DNA from: an uncultured Agathobacter sp.
Lineage (GTDB): Bacteria; Bacillota; Clostridia; Lachnospirales; Lachnospiraceae
Direction: 5' to 3'
Assembly: GCA_945910395.1 (NCBI GenBank)
Contig: CAMDYX010000003.1
Coordinates: forward strand, 41,399 to 105,398
Length of the DNA stretch: 64,000 bases
Shown here: piece by piece, positions 17,576 to 25,982 of the stretch
Layout: every line of letters begins with the position of its first letter
Numbering within the stretch: the stretch's first letter is position 1
Position numbers and translations under genes: made by a program
Notes under the pieces: model-generated
Seen by the model: only the letters and a program-made list of their open reading frames with translations
What the model was told of the DNA's origin: nothing
The model's database searches: none

Positions 17576-18751
17576 CTATTTCTGTTCCCGCACTTCTTTT
17601 TTTCTCTGCAGCCAGGGGATAATGTTCTCCTCATAGACAAAGGTAAAAATGGCCGCAAAAGGAATTGCCAGTAAAATTCCCACAATGCCAAACATCTTTC
17701 CGCCAATAACAATGGAAACCAAAACCCAGACCGCAGGAACTCCAAGAGATCCCCCAAACATTTTCGGCTTTAAAATATATCCGTCGAAAATCTGAAGTAC
17801 AATGGTAAAAATCAGAAAGATCAGCGCATGAATCGGATTGGTAAGTACAAGTAAAATTCCTCCGATTACGGCTCCGATAATCGGGCCGAAGGTGGGAAGC
17901 AGGTTTGTCACTCCCACAATTACAGAAACCAGTGCGACATACGGCATCCCCACAATCAGCATAAATATTGCATTTACGACACCGACAATCATTCCGTCCA
18001 GGATGTCGTAGCAGATGTACTGTCCGAGAATTTTGTGGCACCGATTCCAGAAAATGTCTCTCTTTTTTAAGTTCTTCTCCTTCGAAAGAAGGCAGCGGAT
18101 ACGTCCGATTCCATTTAACAATCGCTTTTTGTCAAACAAAAAGTAAATTGCAAGAATCAATCCCAGAAGGAAGTTTACCGCACCCGTTCCAATACTGTAG
18201 GAGGTACTTACAATGGTATCCACATTGCCCGCAAGGGATAATACCGTCTGCTCCACCAGCTTCTCCCAGGAAGCAGTCAGGCTGGCCAGATCCAGATTGA
18301 ATTTGGAAAAAACATCCGCGTAGGTGATGGTAAACTGATGAACCGTCTCAATATAAGTATTCATATTGGCCACGATCCCGCTAAAGCTGTCAATCAAAGA
18401 AGGAATCAGTATGCCGATTAAAAGCCCGATAATAAGAATCACCAAAACCACACCAAATACTACTGCAATGGAATGTCTTGCGTTTTCCCTTTTCATTTTC
18501 CGAAATAACTTCTTCTCAAAGAAATTTACAACCGGATTGATCAAATAGGCAATGATGATGCCATAAAAAGCCGGTGCAACATATTGAAAAGCCACACCAA
18601 ATCCAGCCAGAATATTTCCCAGATGAGACAATATCATATAAAACAGAACCGCTCCACAGGTTGCGAAAGTATAGGCAGCCCAGGGCTTTTCCAAGAGGTT
18701 CTCCAGTCTTCTTTTCATGGATTTCTCTGGTTTTTTCTCGTTTGTCTCCAT
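17576..18751 (-). CDS. AI-2E family transporter
   Basis: A 391-residue membrane protein with about eight helices typical of the AI-2 exporter (formerly PerM/UPF0118) family, including the conserved VNLLPTFGPIIGAVIG-like segment in the C-terminal half. Members export diverse small molecules or ions; the AI-2 link is not general. It starts three bases after the larC stop, with AAGGAGG inside the end of larC, so it is translated from the lar transcript. A nickel-related role is only a guess from position. Confidence 0.88.
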   Translation of the reverse strand: METNEKKPEKSMKRRLENLLEKPWAAYTFATCGAVLFYMILSHLGNILAGFGVAFQYVAPAFYGIIIAYLINPVVNFFEKKLFRKMKRENARHSIAVVFGVVLVILIIGLLIGILIPSLIDSFSGIVANMNTYIETVHQFTITYADVFSKFNLDLASLTASWEKLVEQTVLSLAGNVDTIVSTSYSIGTGAVNFLLGLILAIYFLFDKKRLLNGIGRIRCLLSKEKNLKKRDIFWNRCHKILGQYICYDILDGMIVGVVNAIFMLIVGMPYVALVSVIVGVTNLLPTFGPIIGAVIGGILLVLTNPIHALIFLIFTIVLQIFDGYILKPKMFGGSLGVPAVWVLVSIVIGGKMFGIVGILLAIPFAAIFTFVYEENIIPWLQRKKEVREQK

Positions 18752-18754
18752 TGT

Positions 18755-19984
18755 CTACACTTCTCCTCCTTCATCCGCAATCCGCCTTACCTCATCCAGC
18801 GGCAGATTCTCTTTCCTTGCAATTTCTGCAAGATCTTCATACTCATATTTGTATCTGCTTACCCCATATCCTTCTGCCGTTTTCTTTCGGACATCTCCGT
18901 ATCCGGTATGTATGGTTTCTATCCTGCGCCCTAGTCTGTAACGCTCTACCACCGTTCTTCGGATACCAAGTGTCGTTGTATGCTTAAAGATTTCCTCCAC
19001 CAGATGTTCTTCGTCTTCCGGCTCACAGATTACATGTAATACCTGCCCCGGCCGGCTCTTTTTCATATTGCAGGGAATGGTAAACACTTCCAGCGCCCGG
19101 GCTGCAAAAAGACGCTCCATTGCAAATCCCAGTGCCTCCGCTGTCATATCATCCAGATTACATACCAGTTCAATAATGGATGCTTCGCATCCCACTACCG
19201 CCTCGTTTTGTTCCTCTTTGGTCTCTCCAAGGATAGCCCTAAGGCAATTGGCCTTTTCGAAATCCTTTTTGCCCATGCCGTAACCAATTTTTTCTACAGA
19301 CATCACCGGCATTTCCCCGAACCCGGTTGCAAAAAAGGTAAGCAGCGCAGCTCCGGTGGGTGTACAGAGCTCTCCGTCTATTTTTCCGCCATATATGGGG
19401 CATCCCGTCAGCAGATAAGCGGTGGCAGGTGCCGGAACCGGAAGAATTCCATGGGCACACTTTACAGAGCCGCTGCCCACATGAATCGGGGATACGATGA
19501 CCTGCTTGGGACCAAGCTCCTCCATCAGCATACATACTGCGGTGACATCAGCAATCGCATCCAGCTTTCCAACCTCGTGAAAATGCACCTCTGATACTGA
19601 AACTCCATGGACAGCACTCTCTGCCTCTGCAATTTTTTCGTAAACAGAAATGATCTGTTCTTTTATCTGATCAGAAACCGCAAGCCTTTCTATAATGGAC
19701 CGGATTTCCTCAATTCCTGCATGAAAATGCTTTCCATGATCCTGATGAGAATCTGCATGCTCATGCATATGCTCATCCTCTTCTGCCCCCTCTACCGTAA
19801 CCTTCATATGGGTTCCGATGATTCCGCATTTTTCCGATTTATCTATGGAAAAGCAGACCTTTGGGATCCCCACCTGATTTAGTTTTTCAACAAAGGCATC
19901 CGCATCCGGCAGAAGCTCTAAAAGTGCCGCAGAAAGCATATCCCCCGCAGCTCCCATTCCACAATCCAAATATAGGGTTCTCAT
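18755..19984 (-). CDS. larC: Nickel-pincer cofactor biosynthesis protein LarC
   Basis: A full-length LarC of 409 aa in a single frame. In Lactobacillus plantarum the product arises by a programmed frameshift between two frames, and no such shift is needed here. LarC inserts nickel into the pincer nucleotide in a CTP-dependent reaction. A His-rich stretch (about residues 72-88, EHMHEHADSHQDHGKHFH) and the HFHEVGKLDAIADV block are visible. It overlaps larB by four bases (ATGA). LarE and the enzyme LarA are not in the window. Confidence 0.95.
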   Translation of the reverse strand: MRTLYLDCGMGAAGDMLSAALLELLPDADAFVEKLNQVGIPKVCFSIDKSEKCGIIGTHMKVTVEGAEEDEHMHEHADSHQDHGKHFHAGIEEIRSIIERLAVSDQIKEQIISVYEKIAEAESAVHGVSVSEVHFHEVGKLDAIADVTAVCMLMEELGPKQVIVSPIHVGSGSVKCAHGILPVPAPATAYLLTGCPIYGGKIDGELCTPTGAALLTFFATGFGEMPVMSVEKIGYGMGKKDFEKANCLRAILGETKEEQNEAVVGCEASIIELVCNLDDMTAEALGFAMERLFAARALEVFTIPCNMKKSRPGQVLHVICEPEDEEHLVEEIFKHTTTLGIRRTVVERYRLGRRIETIHTGYGDVRKKTAEGYGVSRYKYEYEDLAEIARKENLPLDEVRRIADEGGEV

Positions 19985-20736
19985 TTTTTCGCCTCCATGT
20001 GGTTAATCATGCTGGCAAGATATCCTGCGCCGAAGCCATTGTCAATATTGACCACTGAAACTCCGCTGGCGCAGGAATTTAACATGGATAAAAGTGCTGA
20101 TATTCCCCCAAAGGAGGCTCCATATCCCACACTTGTAGGTACTGCGATTACCGGGCAGTCTGCCAGACCTCCGATCACGCTTGCAAGGGCTCCCTCCATA
20201 CCGGCAATGGCAATAATTACACTGGCTGTCATGACATCCTCGTTATGGGATAAAAGCCTGTGGATTCCGGCCACTCCCACGTCATAGAGTCTTGTCACTT
20301 CGTTTCCCATCGCCTCAGCGGTAAGAGCAGCTTCCTCCGCCACCGGAATGTCACTGGTCCCCCCGGTGGCCACCACAATTTTCCCGATTCCGCTGGGCTT
20401 TGGCAGCTCTCCGAGGACTGCCACCCTTGCAAGAGGGTTATAATTCATCGGATAGATTTCTGCAATGCGGCTTGCATCCTCTTTTGAAAGTCTCGTAATC
20501 AAAATGGTATCCTGTCCATGCCTTTTCATGGACTCAATGATTCCGAGCATCTGATCGGCGGTTTTCCCCCCGCCATAGATGACTTCCGCCACACCCTGTC
20601 TGATTTTCCGGTGATGATCGATTTTTGCATAGCCGATATCCTCAAAGGGTTCGGTTTTTATCTTTAGGAGCGCATCCTCCACGGACATACTGCCGTTTTG
20701 TACCGCCTCCAATATTTCCTTCGTCTTGCTTTTCAC
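19981..20736 (-). CDS. larB: Nickel-pincer cofactor biosynthesis protein LarB
   Basis: LarB (251 aa) carboxylates nicotinic acid adenine dinucleotide and hydrolyses the phosphoanhydride to give the pyridinium dicarboxylate mononucleotide. The PurE-like C-terminal half is clear (ATGGTSDIPVAEEAALTAEA, DVGVAGIHRLL, AIAGMEGALASVIGGL and AVPTSVGYG). It is the first gene of larB-larC-AI-2E transporter. The gap upstream holds a terminator and tRNA-Pro. Confidence 0.95.
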   Translation of the reverse strand: MKSKTKEILEAVQNGSMSVEDALLKIKTEPFEDIGYAKIDHHRKIRQGVAEVIYGGGKTADQMLGIIESMKRHGQDTILITRLSKEDASRIAEIYPMNYNPLARVAVLGELPKPSGIGKIVVATGGTSDIPVAEEAALTAEAMGNEVTRLYDVGVAGIHRLLSHNEDVMTASVIIAIAGMEGALASVIGGLADCPVIAVPTSVGYGASFGGISALLSMLNSCASGVSVVNIDNGFGAGYLASMINHMEAKK

Positions 20737-20830
20737 TATCTGCCCTCCAAATTAGCCATTTGCCTTTGGTGCCTTAAGAAATTCCTCTCTATTATACGAC
20801 ATAAAAATACCCTCTTTCAAGTTTTCTCAC

Positions 20831-20876
20831 AACAAAAAAACAAGGATTTCTAATCTTTTACTGATCAAAAATCCCT
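20831..20876 (-). terminator. Terminator after tRNA-Pro
   Basis: On the minus strand GGATTT...AAATCC is followed by TTG and seven T. It lies directly 3' of the tRNA and before larB. Confidence 0.65.
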
Positions 20877-20888
20877 GCCTCTTTTTCA

Positions 20889-20961
20889 TCGGAGTGACGC
20901 GATTCGAACGCGCGACCTCTACATCCCTAATGTAGCACTCTGCCATCTGAGCCACACCCCG
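20889..20961 (-). tRNA. tRNA-Pro, anticodon AGG
   Basis: A 73-nt cloverleaf. The acceptor stem CGGGGTG / CACTCCG includes one G-T pair. The D-arm starts GGCTCAG, the anticodon stem is CTACA / TGTAG with loop TTAGGGA, so the anticodon is AGG, and the T-arm includes GTTCGAATC. No CCA is encoded. A terminator follows. Confidence 0.95.
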
Positions 20962-21037
20962 AGTTTTCTATATTCTCCCTTTCAAAAAAGGTAACCTAGA
21001 TGATTGTAATGCCAAAAAGCCATCCTGTCAAATAGTT

Positions 21038-21907
21038 TTATAAATTTAACCATTCCTTAAGGCCGCGCTCTTCAATTGCTTCTATTGCTGCTGCCCGTCC
21101 CAGCTCATATGCCGCCTTTAGTTTTTCCGGATCTTTCTCTGCACTCTTTACCGCAAGCTTCTCCTTGGGGCGGATCACAAAGGCAGCATTTTCCTTTTCC
21201 TTTTTTCGGATATACTCCACATTTTCATTATATCTGTCGTGACGGTTTGCAAACAACTCCACAAACTTCGGATAGTTGCGGTACACAATTTTGCACAGAG
21301 GTGTGGCCTTGTTTTTGGATTTTCTGTAATCATCCGGCTGTGTCAGAATAACCACGTTTTTTTCATATCCAATGGATTCAAAGTAAGAAAGTGGCACAGC
21401 GTCCGAAATGCCGCCGTCCAACAGCTTTTTTCCATCCAGCTCCACAATCTTTGACACCAGGGGAATGGATGCGGATGCCCGAATCCATTCGATGTCTTTT
21501 CCTTTTCCGTCATAGCATTTGTAATAAACCGGTTCCCCTGCTTCCACATCCGTTGCCACGACATAAAACTCCATGGGATTCTTGGTAAATGTGTCGGTAT
21601 CGAACACATCCAGTTTGTCCGGAAGCTCATGATAGCAGAATTCTACATCAAACAGATCTCCCGTTTTAAAAAAGGATTTTGCACTTCCGTAACGATAATC
21701 CTTACAGTAGTTACAGTTATACCGAATCGGCCTGCCGATCTGATGGGATTTTACATTGCAGCCGAAGGTTGCCCCTGCAGACACTCCGATTGCACCATCA
21801 AAGGTGATTTCATTTTCCATGAACACATCGATGACCCCTGCAGTGAACATTCCCCGCATGGCACCGCCTTCCATTACCAAGCCTCTTTTTACATACAGCT
21901 TACTCAT
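21038..21907 (-). CDS. Patatin-like phospholipase family protein
   Basis: The catalytic dyad of the patatin fold is present: Ser in GVSAGATFG and Asp in LDGGISDAVP, with a glycine-rich oxyanion segment (EGGAMRGMF). It resembles the YjjU/RssA group of bacterial patatins. The start at 21907 has GGGAG five bases upstream; the longer frame (to 21940) would overlap the nitroreductase. The ten-base gap to the nitroreductase suggests one transcript. Confidence 0.92.
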   Translation of the reverse strand: MSKLYVKRGLVMEGGAMRGMFTAGVIDVFMENEITFDGAIGVSAGATFGCNVKSHQIGRPIRYNCNYCKDYRYGSAKSFFKTGDLFDVEFCYHELPDKLDVFDTDTFTKNPMEFYVVATDVEAGEPVYYKCYDGKGKDIEWIRASASIPLVSKIVELDGKKLLDGGISDAVPLSYFESIGYEKNVVILTQPDDYRKSKNKATPLCKIVYRNYPKFVELFANRHDRYNENVEYIRKKEKENAAFVIRPKEKLAVKSAEKDPEKLKAAYELGRAAAIEAIEERGLKEWLNL

Positions 21908-21917
21908 TCTGTTCTCC

Positions 21918-22451
21918 CTACATGAAGCTGCAGATCTCATCCGTCTCTTTTCTCGGACGAAATACCGGTTCTCCGGCGCCGTAGCCTAAGGCAATTACCG
22001 AGGTGATCTGCTCCTGCTTTGGAATTCCGAATACCTTCCGGAGGGCATCTGCGTCACGCAGTCCCATAATCAATGTATCAAGTCCACTGTTTTTTGCTGC
22101 AAGAATAAAATACGCATTATTCAGTCCTAAATCATAGGCTCCCCACTTATTGCTGAGCTCATTGTCCGCCTGACCTGCAGTAAATCCCGATACATCCTTC
22201 ACAAAGCTGGTGACGATCAGGGCAGATACCCCTGCAACACGGGTCTGATTCACTTCCGGAAGCGCAGCCTTCACCTTTTCTATCGCTTCCGGTGTATTGG
22301 CCACGTAATATCTTGCAGTCTGGGAATTCTTCCAGGATGGCGCAAGTTGTGCCTGTGCAATGATTTCTTTGATTGTCTCCTGGGAAACTGTCTTTCCTTC
22401 TTCGTATGTCCTGACTGCTCTTCTTTCCTTTATCAGTTCCAAAAATTCCAT
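21918..22451 (-). CDS. Nitroreductase family protein (FMN-dependent)
   Basis: A 177-residue protein with the nitroreductase N-terminal ERRAVRTYEEG segment that contacts FMN, APSWKNSQ, and a C-terminal region with IALGYGAGEPVFRPRK. In this family NAD(P)H reduces nitro compounds, quinones or flavins; the natural substrate is unknown. It is upstream of the patatin gene. Confidence 0.9.
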   Translation of the reverse strand: MEFLELIKERRAVRTYEEGKTVSQETIKEIIAQAQLAPSWKNSQTARYYVANTPEAIEKVKAALPEVNQTRVAGVSALIVTSFVKDVSGFTAGQADNELSNKWGAYDLGLNNAYFILAAKNSGLDTLIMGLRDADALRKVFGIPKQEQITSVIALGYGAGEPVFRPRKETDEICSFM

Positions 22452-22497
22452 GCTAAAAACCTCCGTCTCGTGTATTTCTACTTATAGTACCACTATA

Positions 22498-24759
22498 TTA
22501 CTTTATGGATGTATCTTCAAGTGCCTTGCTGTCGTGATAGAACCGATAGGTCGCCTTCCCCGCCTCCTTTGCCAGATAAAGAGCTCGGTCCGCATGCTTA
22601 TACAATCGCTTAAAAGAAGCCTTTTCATCAATTTTCTCCCGTTGATCGAGAAGCTCGATTCCGATTGTAATCGACGTTATTGCCCCACAACTGCACTGCT
22701 TTAGTTCTTCATAAAATTCATGAATCATGCTTTGTGCCCACTCCGCCAGAGATGCCTTGTCAAGATTATCTCTGTAAAACAGGCAGAATTCATCTCCCCC
22801 GATTCGGCCCGCAAGCACGTCCTGTTTCTGTCCCAGAATCACCCTCGAAAGCGCAACTAAGACCTCATCGCCGATCTGGTGTCCGTATGTATCATTTACC
22901 TGCTTAAAATTGTCCAGATCGAGAATTGCAAATGCACCGGAACCGCTTTGGGTAATAAAAGAATTTACCGCATTTTCAAATCCCCGTCTATTGTTAATTC
23001 CCGTAAGAGGATCCGTAGCAGCGCACTCCTCCACCTCGCTTAAGTACCGATAGTGCTCCGTCAGATCAAAGACCCACAGAATCTGTCCCTGTATGGTTTC
23101 TGCCTCATGTAATGGCTCCACCCGCATCTCGTATATATGGTCATTTTTTTCCAGTCGCTTGGCTTTTCCCTCAAATACAGCTTCGATTTCTGCATTTTGG
23201 TAGGCATCCTCATAGTCCTCCAATGCCCCGAAAATCTTATGTATAAATTCATTGTGGAAAAGAATATGATGGGAATTGTCAATTACCATAATACCTTCCC
23301 TTCCCAGGTCCAAGGCATTATTTACTCCAAGCTCGATGGAATCCAAATAGCTGTACTTTACAAGTGCTCTTCCTACAAAGATTGCCGCGCCCACAATTCC
23401 AAGGGCCGGAACCTCATACCCGCCCAACAGCTTTGTTGCCTTTAAAAGGAAGGGAATCCACATACAGATTGTGCCATATAGCAAATTTACGAGCCGCCTT
23501 TTTGCAAGCTCTCCTTTTTTATGAACAGTGCGGACTCCGATTGCAAAAGCTCCGATACAGATAACTGCGTTATAAAGAAGATATCCATAAAATACCGGAC
23601 CATAGCTTTCGATCTCCATCCTTGGAAATGGTCCATCGTAATTCATGGAGATTCCTGAATACATAAGGCCGTTTTCTTCGACGGTAAACATATAATACAT
23701 GATAAGAATCGAGCAGACTGTCTCTATTGCATAAACCCATTGCGGAATCCGTACCTTACAGAATTCAGAAACACAATAGGTCATGGACATCATGCATAAC
23801 ATGGTGGCAAAATACTGCAGCTTGGTAGCCGTATATACCCCGGCCACCTCATAGGTTGTAATTTCAATCAAAAAGCCGAACACATACATGGCGGAAACCA
23901 TCAAAAACAATGCCGTAGCCATCTGTGCTCTTGAATTTTGGACCGTAAGAACATAGAGAAGAGTTCCAAGTGTCACAAAAAGACCAATGACATGGATTAG
24001 TATATATAATCTCTGTGATGAGAAATCCAAAAGATAATATTTTACAAAGGATAGCACAAGAAAATGGGCCGGATAAAAAGCATAGAAGAAATATCTCCCG
24101 CCGATTGGCTTTTTCCCCTTTTCTCCGTTATAAAAATACAGTGGAACAAGGGCAAGCATAAAGCCCAGAAAATACAGCCATTCATATACATCCCAATCAT
24201 AGGACATAAAATGAATTCTGCGATTTACCAGGATTGCTATAATAAGAACCACCTCCAGAAGGAAGGTCTGTATACAGAAGAGCCGCGCTTTACGCTTAAA
24301 GCTTCCCCCGTAATAGAAAATCATGGTATAGCAGATCGGCATAATCACCCAGCCTCCAATTGCACAGGACACTACAAAAAGAAGCGCCACCAGAGCAATT
24401 CTTCCCCATTTTGGCAGCTGCCTGCACTCCATTGCCGTAAGAGATAAAAGAGCTAAGAGCAGATCAAATATGATGTTCTGCCGATAGCCGTATTCCTCAT
24501 GAAAAAAAACATAAAACGGTATGCAGGATACAATTGCAAATACAACCATACGTGAAATATATCTCTTCAAATCGGAGGTGTGCCGAAACCCTTCTGCAAT
24601 AAAGAAGCACATTATCGGAAGAGTCAATCTTCCAAACAGATGCATCAATTGTCCCAACGGAGAATAAAATTCCACAAATCCCCAGGCGGTATGGTCAACC
24701 ACCATCGCCACAATTGCCAGATACTGTAATTGTGTGCGGCTAAATCCCTTTTTTCTCAT
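22498..24759 (-). CDS. TraX-like / 7TM / PAS / GGDEF fusion protein
   Basis: An approximately 753-residue protein with an unusual order of parts. Residues 1-240 look like TraX (hydrophobic, RTQLQYLAIVAMVVDHTAW, FGRLTLPIMCFFIAEGF), an acyltransferase-like membrane family. About 245-470 form a second helix bundle like the 7TM sensor of some histidine kinases. About 480-590 look like PAS (LGREGIMVIDNSHHILFHN). The last 160 residues are a diguanylate cyclase with intact GGDEF (near 655) and no RxxD inhibitory site. The start is chosen at the ATG with GGGAGG just upstream; 24771 is the alternative. Confidence 0.87.
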   Translation of the reverse strand: MRKKGFSRTQLQYLAIVAMVVDHTAWGFVEFYSPLGQLMHLFGRLTLPIMCFFIAEGFRHTSDLKRYISRMVVFAIVSCIPFYVFFHEEYGYRQNIIFDLLLALLSLTAMECRQLPKWGRIALVALLFVVSCAIGGWVIMPICYTMIFYYGGSFKRKARLFCIQTFLLEVVLIIAILVNRRIHFMSYDWDVYEWLYFLGFMLALVPLYFYNGEKGKKPIGGRYFFYAFYPAHFLVLSFVKYYLLDFSSQRLYILIHVIGLFVTLGTLLYVLTVQNSRAQMATALFLMVSAMYVFGFLIEITTYEVAGVYTATKLQYFATMLCMMSMTYCVSEFCKVRIPQWVYAIETVCSILIMYYMFTVEENGLMYSGISMNYDGPFPRMEIESYGPVFYGYLLYNAVICIGAFAIGVRTVHKKGELAKRRLVNLLYGTICMWIPFLLKATKLLGGYEVPALGIVGAAIFVGRALVKYSYLDSIELGVNNALDLGREGIMVIDNSHHILFHNEFIHKIFGALEDYEDAYQNAEIEAVFEGKAKRLEKNDHIYEMRVEPLHEAETIQGQILWVFDLTEHYRYLSEVEECAATDPLTGINNRRGFENAVNSFITQSGSGAFAILDLDNFKQVNDTYGHQIGDEVLVALSRVILGQKQDVLAGRIGGDEFCLFYRDNLDKASLAEWAQSMIHEFYEELKQCSCGAITSITIGIELLDQREKIDEKASFKRLYKHADRALYLAKEAGKATYRFYHDSKALEDTSIK

Positions 24760-24823
24760 TTTTCCTCCCATGCATATTCACATTTCCTTCCGCATTTTGT
24801 TCTGCCTTTTTTGTATATCCCAC

Positions 24824-25909
24824 TTATAAATTCGTATAGTATATTCCTGTCAGCATCTGGACTCCGATAGATACCAGCGTAATCATAACCCAGCAGCAGA
24901 AGCCCATGGCAATAGGCTTTCCACCCTTTTTCACAAGCTGCACCATATTGGTGTTAAGTCCGATGGCACACATGGCCATTGCGATAAAGAATTTTGCCAG
25001 CCATTTCATTGCCGGTACAAAGCTTGCAAAATACCCCATATGAAAGGCATTCTCCGGGAGAATTCCCACAAGGGTTGTAATGACAGATGCCCCGATAAAG
25101 AACAGGATGAACCATGGGAAAATCTGTTTGAAAGAAAAGTTATTCTTCCCCCCACCCTGCTTTTTGGCTTTTCTCATCTGAAGCAGCGCAAGTACCAGGG
25201 TAATCGGAATGATTGCAAGTGTCCTGGTAAGCTTAACGGTTACTGCCGTTGAAAGAATGCTGCTGCATCCATAGATGCCTTCTGCTGTAGACGCTGCCGC
25301 AGTTACAGAAGAGGTATCATTTACTGCCGTTCCTGCAAAAATTGCAAAGCCCTCAGAGCCCATGCCGATGGCATGTCCAAAGGTCGGAAAAATCAAAGCA
25401 GCAAGGACATTGAATAAGAAAATTACGGATATCGACTGTGCAATTTCCTCATCATCTGCATCGATGACCGGCGCGGTTGCTGCAATAGCAGAGCCTCCGC
25501 AGATGGAGGATCCCACTCCCACCAGAATAGACACCTTCTCATCCATTTTAAGTACACGCTTCATGATTGCCGCTACAATCAGTGAAATAGAGATTGTACA
25601 GATAATCACCGGAAGACTCCGTGTTCCCACTTTTGCAATGGTTCCAAGATTTAAGGAAAAGCCAAGGATGATAACTGCCCATTGCAGAATTTTCTTAGAG
25701 GTAAACTTAATGCCCTCTCTCATCAGATTACTAACCGCAAGAAACGGTGCACATAAGGTAATCATCATACCAATCAAAATCGCAAACACCGGTGCTCCGA
25801 TAACCTCTAAGGAGAAATTGCCAATCTTTAGCCCTCCTAAAAAGGTCGCTATCGCCGCCACTACAACACATAACAACACACCGATGCCTTTCTGCTTTAC
25901 AAACTTCAC
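24824..25909 (-). CDS. YeiH/UPF0324 family transporter
   Basis: A 361-residue protein with about ten helices and the family's conserved GVGSSICGGSAIAATAPVI and FAGTAVNDTSSVTAA segments. Members are annotated as putative sulfate or sulfonate exporters; direct evidence is limited. The start is GTG with AAGGA seven bases upstream. Confidence 0.9.
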   Translation of the reverse strand: MKFVKQKGIGVLLCVVVAAIATFLGGLKIGNFSLEVIGAPVFAILIGMMITLCAPFLAVSNLMREGIKFTSKKILQWAVIILGFSLNLGTIAKVGTRSLPVIICTISISLIVAAIMKRVLKMDEKVSILVGVGSSICGGSAIAATAPVIDADDEEIAQSISVIFLFNVLAALIFPTFGHAIGMGSEGFAIFAGTAVNDTSSVTAAASTAEGIYGCSSILSTAVTVKLTRTLAIIPITLVLALLQMRKAKKQGGGKNNFSFKQIFPWFILFFIGASVITTLVGILPENAFHMGYFASFVPAMKWLAKFFIAMAMCAIGLNTNMVQLVKKGGKPIAMGFCCWVMITLVSIGVQMLTGIYYTNL

Positions 25910-25952
25910 CTTTTTGTTCCTTCTTTCTTTAATTTCTTTTCTCCCTTTTCGT

Positions 25953-25982
25953 TTTAGTGTTCCTAAGAATGAATTTTCCTAT
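25953..25982. repeat. Vestigial A-type end at a kinase stop codon
   Basis: Only one A arm remains (AGTGTTCCTAAGAATGAATT followed by TTCCTATT). The stop codon of the hybrid kinase lies at its inner edge, so an A element was probably present here and lost its other half. Confidence 0.6.

Noticed and set aside
18755..19984. A programmed frameshift in larC
   Set aside because: The gene is a single uninterrupted 409-codon frame, so no shift is needed.
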